NCBI GenBank assembly: GCA_023614405.1
Contig: CM042685.1
Location: forward strand, 90,944,684 to 91,008,683
Length of the DNA: 64,000 bases
Reading direction: 5' to 3'
Source of the DNA: Avena insularis
Lineage: Eukaryota > Streptophyta > Magnoliopsida > Poales > Poaceae
A program made the position numbers and the translations under genes. Below, piece after piece: positions 55,726 to 64,000 of this stretch (position 1 is its first letter; each line of letters begins with the position of its first letter). The notes below the pieces were generated by a model that worked only from the letters and a program-made list of their open reading frames with translations, had not been told where the DNA came from and searched no databases.

Positions 55726-56567
55726 TCACAGGTCTAGGGATCTAATGCCCATGGCTCTCAGGTGCGCCTCATGCTTCGACTGTGGTAACGGATTTGTCAA
55801 CGGATCCGCAATATTTGCATCCGTGTGTACCTTGCATAACTTGATATCACCCTGATCCATGAACTGGCGAATCAGGTGGTACCGCATGAGTATGTGCTTG
55901 TTCTTCTGGTGTTGTCTAGGTTCCTTGTCTTGTGCAATAGCACCATTGTTGTCACAATACACGTCTAACGGATTGGACGAGCCCTGAACCACACCAAGAT
56001 GCATGAGGAAATTACTCATCCAAATAGCTTCCTTTGCTTCCTCCGAGGCAGCAATATACGCAGCCTCTGTTGTAGATGCAGACACAGTCTCTTGCTTGGA
56101 ACTCTTCCAGCTCAGAGCACCTCCGTTTATAATAAACACGTATCCGGATTGCGAACGAGAATCATCAGAGTCGGTAAGATAAATCGGATCCATGTAACCC
56201 TTTACACTGAGTTTATCTTCACCACCATAAACCAAGAACATATCCTTAGTCCTTCTCAAGTACTTTAGGATATTTTTAGCCCGTTGTCTAGTGGATCTCT
56301 CCAGGATCAACCTGGTATCTGCTCACAACACTTAGAGCATAGGAAACATCTGGCCTAGTACAAATCATGGCATACATGATGGATCCGACTACAGAAGCAT
56401 ACAGAATCGCACTCATCCGACTTCGCTCATCAGTTGTCGAAGGAAAATGAGTTTTGCTAAGTTTTACACCATGGGACATTGGTAAGAACCCCTTCTTAGA
56501 CGATTCCATGTTGAACTTCTTCAACACTTTGTCCAAATAAGTACTCTGACTCAATCCAATGAGCCTC
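55726..56567 (-). pseudogene. Copia RT C-terminus and RNase H
   Basis: From the D junction, minus strand: SQSTYLDKVLKKFNMESSKK, then SMYAMICTRPDVSYALSVVS-type RT end (about 56330-56390), with a TAG and frame change near 56300, then RNase H: ILKYLRRTKDMFLVYGG, DSDDSRSQSGYVFIINGG (about 56135-56190), SASTTEAAYIAASEEAKEAI (about 56030-56090), DNNGAIAQDKEP and KVHTDANIADPLTNPLP. These are the conserved copia RNase H motifs, including the catalytic Asp and Glu neighbourhoods. It ends at 55726, just upstream of the polypurine tract. The break in the middle is inactivating. Confidence 0.87.
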
Positions 56568-58029
56568 TGTCAACACCCGGATTTTTCAATCCTAGATGCC
56601 TGTTATGCCATACATCGCAATCCCAGGATTACCATTTTTGTGAGACATAACATAATTGGATACCATAGTACATCATCCATTACAAACGATACATAAGTTC
56701 TTACACAAATAGGGATCTCATGATCCAGTTCTTAATACAACTTCAAGCAGCGGAATACGTAATAATAACGGTAGCGTAGGCGAAGCTCCATCTTCGGGGT
56801 CACAGGTAATGCTGACGATGGGAGATGATCCTAGTTGTCGTAACCTTCCTGGGGTCCATCTTCCAGGTACTCCTCTTCGTAGTCTGGCCATGGGAATAGC
56901 CAGGGACAAAGCCATGAGTACTCTTTAAGTACTCGCAAACTAATACTAACAGGTAAAGGGGTTTTTGGATAATAGGACACTAGGCTCTAGGGTTGTTTTG
57001 CAAAAGCCAGATTTATCTCTACTAGGTTCCAAAGCTAGTCACAATTTTATAACTCCTAAGTGGGAACTTGTATTTCATATCACAACTCTGTTGTGGTCAA
57101 GTCAAAGTCTCAATTCATTTCACAAGTCATTTTGAAAAGTCTGACGGGGGAACAGTATGGCCACTCCAACTGTCCATAACCGCGGACGCGGCTATTCGAA
57201 TAGTTTGACACTCTGCAGAGATTGTAAACTTTCACCACAACATTCGATACATCCGTCAGGAACAAATTCTGAATTCACCATACTCAGTATGCGGATAATC
57301 AATCCTAACCTTTCAATTACACGCCCTAGTATAAGCACCTCTCCTGTGAGTTTGGCCTCCCAACCATGACCAATTGTCATCTTGGGTACTGCACAAGTGG
57401 ACAATCTTCACAAGGTAGCCTCAGCTCAGACCTTGGCCATGAGGGAACTCATACTAAGGGATATAAGTTTCCACTCAAGCCCTACCCAATATTCGGGTAT
57501 TGTGGTTGTACGATAAAATTGGAATGGTATCGCATCCAGGCAACCATCAGTTTAAAAAAAGGGCTAAGGCTCATGCCTCAACATTCTTATCACCAGAATC
57601 ATCAAGTGTTCGGAAACACATGTCCAAAACATTTCAATAGAATGATCCATCATTCCAATGTTTTCATAACCATTTTCACCAAGTATTCCCATCTAAAGTT
57701 GATCAAGTTTTACGCTTAGCACTAGCATCTACATGTGGGGTTAGTACTGATGAGGGGTGGTAAACTAGTGGAGTTTCAACTAAGTCCATCCTTATATCTT
57801 AGGCTGATATCAAGGTTTCTAACTTAGGCCAAATTTTATGCTCTTTATGCAACCTTCAGAATGTTTCTAGTATCTACAAGTCACTTAATTCAACTCTAGG
57901 TTGAAGCTTTGATAATGAAATAAAATAAGAAGCTTGCGAATAAAACTAGGATTGGTTTATCAAATGGGTATGATCTCATATGCTTAAGGCATATAGGAGG
58001 CATAGTAACAAGTAGGGGTTTGTTGCATC

Positions 58030-58185
58030 AGTAGGGTATCTTGCAAGTGTTAGCTTGCATCTATGTTAATATAAGCTTGCTAAATTGCAAGTGTTAGCTT
58101 GCACATTCAAGTAGTATTAGGCTTGCTAAAGTAGAGTGTCTTGCAAGTTTTAGCTTGCATTGGTATAGTATCAGCTTGCCTTGTG
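58030..58185. repeat. Degenerate minisatellite in the D LTR
   Basis: Repeats of the type TTGCAAGTGTTAGCTTGC, each made of inverted GCAAG and CTTGC halves, at about 58041, 58094 and 58140, with partial units between. It corresponds in position to 44220-44375 of A but differs in unit order. Confidence 0.7.
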
Positions 58186-58505
58186 CAGAGCAGTGGTTGA
58201 AGTTCTCCTCGGCTTCTTCTTCGTATAATCCTCCTTCCTCCTCGTATCCTTGGTCGGTACTAGCGTTGGGGTACGGGCGAGGGTCGGCGAGGCGGGCGAA
58301 CGACGAAGTTGACGACGGCGAACTCAGGGGTGGTCGCGGCAGCTCCTGGGGTGGACGAAATCGATGTCTCCCTTCTTCTCCAGAGGAGGCGGGCTCTGGT
58401 GAAATTCCGGCGGGGTGGTGCTCGCCTTGCTCTGAGAACGGCGTGGCACGATCAGTGAGGAGAGGGGAGTGAGATGGTGTGAAGAAATCGAGCGTGGGTG
58501 GTCTC

Positions 58506-58514
58506 TATTTATAG
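58506..58514 (-). promoter_or_regulatory. TATA box of the D LTR
   Basis: CTATAAATA on minus, conserved with 45607-45615 of the A LTR and followed downstream by the same GAAATC-type context. Confidence 0.65.
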
Positions 58515-59758
58515 TCGAGCGAGGGGACCGTCGGGGCGCACGGTGAGCTCGTCGGGGGCGATGTTACAGGCGGCTAATGGCATGGGCAAGGCTAGGAGAC
58601 GGTGCAGTGTCTCCTGGCGATGCTCAACGACATGGTTTCGAGGCATGGGGCGGTGCGGTTTGGTCTGGAACGGGCGATGCTCTGCACGGCAGAGGCGGCG
58701 TCTTCGACGGCGGGCGGTGGCTGTGCGTCATGGGGCGGCAAACGGGGATGTCAGGCGGTCTCCTGGGTCGGTGGCGATGGTGTATGCACGCGGCGAGGGC
58801 GGCACGCGGTCTGTGGGCGCTGGTCGAGGTTGGTGCTCTGGCGGTCTGGGCGCGGTTCGTGCGCGTGGTCCAGGGCTTGGCAACGCTCGCGGCTGGGACA
58901 GTGAGTGGCGGTGGACGGTGCTTCCTCCCAGACATGCTGGCTAGGCTTGCTTCTGCTCCTAGCTTGCTGTCGACTATGGGGTGGCAAGGGTGTGCTCGGC
59001 TGTTCACCATTGATGGCAATGGCAAGCTCACAGTGGTGCTAGTGCTTGGCTAATGTTCCTAGATGATCTACTGAGCTGGTTGTGAGCTAACCAGGAAACA
59101 AGTTAGGCCAATTTTACTGCACACTATAGTGTTTGATGTTTGTTTGATTTGTGTCTGCAACCTGTTTGATGAAATGGCCGCATGAAATCAAGTTTTGAAT
59201 TTTGAAAAGATTTTTGGTGGGTTTGCTAGATTGGTGTTGGTGAGTCTGCAGATGCTTGGGTTTTGAAAGTTGAGCTTGTTTGAGTGGTTTTTGAAAAAGT
59301 GGGATCTTCCCATATGATAAAGATTCAATTTTGAATTGTCATTTAAACTATGCATTTGAAAGTTTCTGGATGATCACAAAGTGGGCCTTGATACTTTGTT
59401 ATGAGTACATTCAATGGGTGCAAAGATCCAGAAAAGTTTCTGTTAGGTTCAGAAAGTTTGAGACAGCCAAAGTAGGCATGAGAGTTAAATTGGTCAAAAT
59501 GACCATTCATTTAATATATGTGTTTTGATTTACTTGTCTTTAGGAAAAGTGTGGGAAATGTTTTAGATGATGTTTATTTCACCTAAGAAACATTTTACAA
59601 GCAATGAAACAAACAACCAAGGTGGTTTTAAAAGAATTCAAAATCAATGCATACACATATGCATGCATTCATAAATTTATTTAGAAAAGTTTTTTGTTAA
59701 CCCTAAGTTTGATGATTAGAGTTTGATGATCCAAGCTTAGTATTTTTGGGGTGTTACA

Positions 59759-59780
59759 AACCTTCCCCCCTTAAACAAAA
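59759..59780 (-). promoter_or_regulatory. Polypurine tract of chromovirus D
   Basis: On minus, TTTAAGGGGGGAAGG lies directly before the LTR start, shortly after the pol stop at 59818. Confidence 0.85.
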
Positions 59781-59817
59781 ACTCGTCCCGAGATTTGAAA
59801 AAGGACAAAAATATTAC

Positions 59818-60796
59818 CTAGGATTTGAAGAGATCGGGAAACTCCGTTCTGATGTGATCTTCGCGCTCCCAGGTAGCTTCCTCTTCTGTGTGGTTGCTCC
59901 ACTGAATCTTGAGAAACTTGATGCTTCGGGTTCGGGTAGTTCGAAAAGCTTCTTCCAAAATGCGGATGGGTACTTCAGGTTAGGTCAGGTCATCGTTGAT
60001 CTCTATGGTCCGATGATCGATATTCTTGAATACTTCGGTCTTCTCGGGGACTTAGAGACACTTGCTAAGTAACGAGATATGGAATACATTGTGCACGGCT
60101 GACATCTCTTCAGGTAGCTCCAATTGGTACGATACTTCTCCTCGACGGTTCAGAATCTTGAAAGGTCCGATATATCTGGGGGCTAACTTTCCTTTGAGTT
60201 GGAAACACTGCATTCCCTTCAATGGCGACACTTTCAGATAAACAAAATCTCCTATGTTGAAGGCGAGGTCTCTACGTCTCTTGTCGGCGTAACTCTTCTG
60301 TCGGGATTGGGTGGTCTTGAGGTGCTCACGAATCTTGTGAACCTTCTCTTCTGCTTCTCATAGGATGTCGGGTCCAAAAATCTGACTCTCTCCTACTTCC
60401 GACCAGTTCAAAGGGGTGCGACACTTTCTTCCGTACATGAACTCAAATGGGGCCATTTGCAAACTGGCTTGATAACTATTGTAAGAAAATTCTACGAACG
60501 GCAGACAGTCTTCCCACTTGGATCCATATTCTAACATGCATGCTCTCAGCATATCTTCGAGTATTTGATTTACTCGCTTCGTTTGTCCATCGGTCTGAGG
60601 GTGATACGCGGTACTGAAATCTAGGCGGGTTCCTAAACCTTCTTGAACTTTCTTCCAGAATCTCGAGGTAAACTGAGTTCCTCGATCCAATACTATGTTC
60701 TTGGGGACTCCATGCAAACTAACGATTCTAGCGATGTACAGCTTCGCTAGCTTCGAACTCTAATAGGTGGTTTTGACGGACAAGAAATGGGCTACT
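59818..60796 (-). pseudogene. Chromovirus D integrase (second half) and chromodomain
   Basis: On minus, after the disrupted segment at 60720-60845, the core reads HGVPKNIVLDRGTQFTSRFW (second catalytic Asp, about 60660-60715) and STAYHPQTDGQTKRVNQIL. In the latter, the usual catalytic Glu after Q-T is Lys. It continues with FSYNSYQASLQMAPFEFMYG and, after a TGA near 60358, [48 protein letters not shown] and the chromodomain IKFLKIQWSNHTEEEATWE (about 59850-59910). It ends at 59818. Confidence 0.86.
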
Positions 60797-61901
60797 TTAG
60801 AAATGTACAGCTCCGCTAGCGATGTACAATCGTTCCACTAGGACACAGATAGAGTCATTTCCCCTACTAGAAGTAGGTAGTCCAGTGATAAAGTCCATTC
60901 CTACAGAATCCCATTTCCATTCCGGAATCTGCAAAGGTTGCAAAAATCCAGCGGGTCTTTGATGTCCTGCCTTGACTCGCTGACATATATCACACTTGGC
61001 GATATAGCTTCCTATTTCTCTCTTCATCTTATGCCACCAAAATTGCTCTTTCAAATCTTGATACATCTTAGTTCCTCCGGGATGGATAGAATAAAGAGTA
61101 TCATGAGCCTCCTTCAAAATAGCTTCTTTCAATTCAGAATCTGCTGGTACACAAAGGCGTCCTTTGTACCACAACACTCCTTCGTCTTCGGTGAATCTGG
61201 GTACTTTGCCTATACCGATACGACGCTTGATTCCGTCGATACTAGCATTTTCCTTCTGCGCCTCCTTAATCTGACTGATCAAAGTGGGCTGGAGTTCTAT
61301 GCTAGCCAAAAATCCTTCACTTACTAATTCCATTCGAAAATCTTCCATCTCCTTGTGCAAACTTGGTTGCTCCTTCAAAATCATGGAGTTCAAGCGGCAC
61401 GGCAATCTGCTAAGGGTATCGGCTACCACGTTGGCTTTACCCGGGTGATAGTGAATGTCCAGGTCATAATCCTTGATTAGATCAATCCATCCTCTCTGCC
61501 TCATATTTAGCTCCTTCTGAGTGAATATATACTTTAGGCTCTTGTGATCCAAATAAATCTCACAACGATTTCCCATCAGGTAATGTCTCCATGTCTTCAG
61601 GGCTAGAACTACTGCTGCGAGTTCGAGGTCATGGGTTGGGTAGTTTTGCTCATGTTGCTTCAATTGTCGAGATAGATAAGATATAACTTTGCCTTCTTGC
61701 ATTAGCACACATCTGAGACCAATCTTGGATGCGTCACAATACACATCGAAGGGCTTCGCGATATCCGGCATGATCAAAATTGGGGCTGAAATCAATCTCC
61801 TTTTGAGTTCTTGAAAACTCGCTTCACACTTGTCTGTCCATTCAAACTTCTTGTCCTTCTTCATCAATTGGTTCATGGGTCTGGCGATACTCGAGAATCC
61901 T
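60797..61901 (-). pseudogene. Chromovirus D RNase H, zinc-binding and first half of integrase
   Basis: On minus from the E junction: [40 protein letters not shown] (about 61690-61760), [39 protein letters not shown] and [20 protein letters not shown]. These form the RNase [14 protein letters not shown] follows, then the H2C2 motif ([34 protein letters not shown], about 60955-61080) and the start of the integrase core [18 protein letters not shown] (first catalytic Asp, about 60880-60910). The frame breaks at about 60828 in a 27-base insertion and stops at 60797-60799. Confidence 0.88.
60801..60827. repeat. 27-base filler insertion in the D integrase, copied from 60732-60751
   Basis: Relative to the expected integrase sequence, AAATGTACAGCTCCGCTAGC plus GATGTAC replaces two bases. 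The same words (GCGATGTACAGCTTCGCTAG) are found 60-90 bases away at 60730-60750. It breaks the reading frame. Confidence 0.72.
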
Positions 61902-64000
61902 TGTAACTACCTCGGTGAATTACGCTCTTAGTTACAAGCCTGGATGAGCGGAAATGGTTAAAATAGTATGGTGGGGCCCAAATGCCACTCACAGGTAGAC
62001 CTTTCGGCCGTCCTAACCATTTCCAAACATCGGGACAAGAACGAGCGGCGTAATCGGCAGACGAAGGGATCAACTACATACACAAATGAGTATGTATGCA
62101 AGCCACCATACAACAGTCCTCAGAGCCATTCCATCTAAAAGAAATAGAAATATTGCAACGCCATATGGCAAGATCCAAATATCCTAGATAGATATAATAG
62201 TTTAGGATATCTCCTCATACATCAAACATCAGAGTATTAGGCGGAAGCGGAAAACAAGATCCGAGTATGGATAAGAAGCAAATCGGCATAAGATGCCCCA
62301 TAAATAAACACATCCCGCCCACAGATCTCACGGATTCCCGTTCCCGGAGTCTCTACACCGAGTGATCGTTGCCAACATCGTCTGTCTCCTCCACCCAGTA
62401 TCCATCTTGCGAGTTCACCTGTTCATCTGAATCAAACAATTTATCGTGTGAGACCCTAGGGGTACTCAGCAAGTCTTTATGCCTCTAAAGGGGACACAAC
62501 CTGGGGTGACGCAATTCCAGCAAAAGATAATACCTAACAATTCTAGGGATACTCGCTAACCATCCGCCTAACCATAGATAGACGGATGTCCGTGAATTAA
62601 TAACAACAGTTATAACAGTAATATTAACAGATCCATCCTCCTCCTAAACACCAACGAGGAAGCGGATGAACAGCCCCCCATCCGTTGGCAGTTTTATTAT
62701 CCATTCCATGAGTGTTGCACTATTTACTAGTCAGGTACTTAGTCAAATTAAAAGCGGTACTTTAGTTATACTTGTCTATGATCGAGAAACTGTGCTCCAA
62801 GTCGTCCATAACCGCGACACGGCTTCGAGAAGATTTACCCTAGGGTGCACAATAAGCAACACACTCGATCAACCTCGGAAAAACCAAATCAAAACCCAAC
62901 GAGGCATTCACGACAAAGCGATCACAGATTCAGAAATGTTTGGGGGCCACCCCATTAAGCTACCAACGAAGTTGCGGCTCGAGACGGACTCAAGGTTTGT
63001 GTGGAGCAGTAACGATTGGGAACCGAAGTGTGACTGGGCTTGTCGATACGAAAACGTGTCACGATCCTAACAGACAGTGCTCCACGCACAATCGTAAATA
63101 AAGCAGTAAAGCATGGCATAAGTACAAGATAGTAATAAAGCCCCAAACTACTTTGTGGCCCCAAGAAATAAGAATGAATCAAGCTCTGGCTCAGGGGGGT
63201 TCATAAGCCTCCCGGATGTGGATAGCGCGAATATTCAAGGAACAGGAATCAAGTACTCGGGGTCCTACGGGACACAAGTGAGCATGAAAACCCAAATAGC
63301 AGATATTGCTCATCGGTGCCACTTTCATTACTTATCCCATTACTACTCAGGTTAAGTTGTTTCGGTACCTCGTTATCCATCAGACACTCACATACCTTAC
63401 ACATGCTGTTCTACGACCCGCATGGCTCAAACAACTCCTGTAGTAATGGCTCATGGGATGGAGGAACAAGCTTCGGTGGGGTTTAAATGTAAAGGCTATG
63501 CAGTACTTGGGATTCAGTTTAATGCAATCGCGACTCAATGATGCAAGAATAAGATAGAGGCAATAGGTACTATATGTATGCAAGCATGTGGTAGTGCTTG
63601 CATGGCAGCTCAGTTGAAGCGAGAGAAGGATCTGGGTAGTGCTCCTGGGTTTCTTGATATATCCCTTCGCCGTCTATTCGAAGAAGAACCAAACAAACAA
63701 GGGCCAACATAAATAGAGTGCACAAGCATATGAATTAAAATGTGACAAGCAAACAATCATGCCATGATGAATGATGCACAATTTGCATGGCAATAAAGTA
63801 GCATGGCATGGGTGAGGTGTGGAATACAAGAATAAGGCATTTTATGGGGTTTTAGTCACATTTTATCCTCAAATAAAAAGATGTATACTTTATATTTATA
63901 TGATGCATGCTGCGAATCAGAACATGGAATGCATAAACAGAAAGGTCTCGTCGAGGTGATCAATTTAGACATAATATTTGTCGAATTCGGAGTTATAAAA
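61902..64000 (-). repeat. LTR E, minus strand (continues past the window)
   Basis: The left boundary is TGTAACTACC at 61902, i.e. the minus-strand LTR ends GGTAGTTACA. The neighbouring D sequence reads as host RT with no PBS, so this is the 3' LTR or a solo LTR. From about 62680 to 63300 it is similar on minus to 11740-12640 of the array LTR (blocks around the GAGTACTTGATACCTG and TTGGGGCTTTATTACTATC words), but 61902-62680 is unrelated. It is at least 2.1 kb long. It carries a single copy of the unit that is tandemly repeated four times in the array LTRs. Confidence 0.75.

Larger units (their letters stand above)
54323..56567 (-). mobile_element. Copia retrotransposon, 3' portion (RT end, RNase H, 3' LTR)
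   Basis: A minus-strand Ty1/copia element inserted in the CACTA transposase gene. Present are the C-terminal RT, RNase H, polypurine tract and the complete 3' LTR. It is interrupted at 56567 by the LTR of chromovirus D, so the rest lies beyond D. The LTR start TGTTGGGAATATGCCC resembles the BARE/Angela-type grass copia families, but I cannot name the family from this alone. Confidence 0.83.
56568..59758 (-). repeat. 3' LTR of chromovirus D (3.19 kb, complete)
   Basis: On minus it starts TGTAACACCCC at 59758 after the polypurine tract, and ends GGGTGTTGACA at 56568. It is collinear with the A LTR over most of its length, with indels: D lacks parts of 44500-45400 of A. It includes a TATA box and a minisatellite. 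Its full length tells where the A LTR was split. Confidence 0.9.
56568..61901 (-). mobile_element. Chromovirus D, 3' portion (RNase H to 3' LTR)
   Basis: A minus-strand Ty3/gypsy element whose LTR is of the same family as that of A. It inserted in the copia RT at 56567 (left flank GCCTC). The polyprotein runs from the RT/RNase H junction to the chromodomain and is interrupted at 61902 by LTR E. The 5' half is expected beyond E. Confidence 0.85.

Noticed and set aside
61873..62073. Small minus-strand frame across the D/E junction
   Set aside because: It joins the end of LTR E to an out-of-frame reading of the D reverse transcriptase; a chance frame.

Overview
The window is a block of nested transposable elements from a large plant nuclear genome. 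The element types (very long LTRs on Ty3/gypsy elements, Tat and Athila elements, a copia LTR opening TGTTGGGAATATGCCC, a CACTA element with Transposase_24 and tail genes, an L1-type LINE) suggest a pooid grass, most likely Triticeae (wheat, barley, rye or Aegilops). That assignment is recognition, not a search result. I see no intact host gene, no rRNA or tRNA gene and no CRISPR. Every coding region recognised is transposon-derived, and nearly all carry stops or frameshifts.

Layout. (1) 1-17998: a head-to-tail array LTR - internal - LTR - internal - LTR on the + strand. The family has a 3.9 kb LTR and only about 0.84 kb of non-coding internal sequence, like a LARD-type derivative of a Tekay/Del chromovirus. 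A full-length 7.4 kb L1 LINE (4246-11680) sits inside the middle LTR between perfect 11-bp target-site duplications. (2) 17999 to about 26.9 kb: a Tat-lineage Ty3/gypsy element on + (gag, protease, RT, RNase H, second RNase H, integrase, polypurine tract), full of nonsense codons; its 5' end is cut by the array. (3) 26.95-31.7 kb: no recognised element. It holds minus-strand exon-like pieces behind a GC-rich first-exon-like region, and a second GC-rich gene-like stretch on +. (4) 31.7-39.7 kb: a non-autonomous Athila-like element on + (gag and protease, then a short hydrophobic ORF, 3' LTR), interrupted by a 5'-truncated minus-strand chromovirus (element B, 34114-37844). (5) 39.7-46.45 kb: minus-strand chromovirus A, with gag, protease, the start of RT, an accessory ORF upstream of gag, a PBS and a 5' LTR. 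(6) 46453-54322: a CACTA transposon on minus inserted in the LTR of A. It has a terminus, subterminal repeats, a small tail-anchored viroplasmin-like gene, a multi-exon second gene and the C-terminus of the transposase. (7) 54323-56567: the 3' part of a minus-strand copia element inserted in the CACTA transposase gene. (8) 56568-61901: minus-strand chromovirus D, of the same LTR family as A, inserted in the copia element. (9) 61902-64000: an LTR (E, minus), distantly related to the array LTR, inserted in the RT of D and running off the window.

Insertion order on the right is A, then CACTA, copia, D and E: five levels. On the left, the array sits in the Tat gag and the LINE sits in the array. 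In the middle, the Athila-like element sits in the RT of A, and B sits in the Athila-like element. The missing 5' LTR of the Athila-like element and the missing 3' half of A point to a large deletion near 31.7 kb. The most unusual items are the upstream-of-gag ORF of element A, the tail-anchored viroplasmin-like protein of the CACTA, an internal long inverted repeat that reuses the CACTA subterminal motif near the second gene's predicted promoter, and the LTR array itself.
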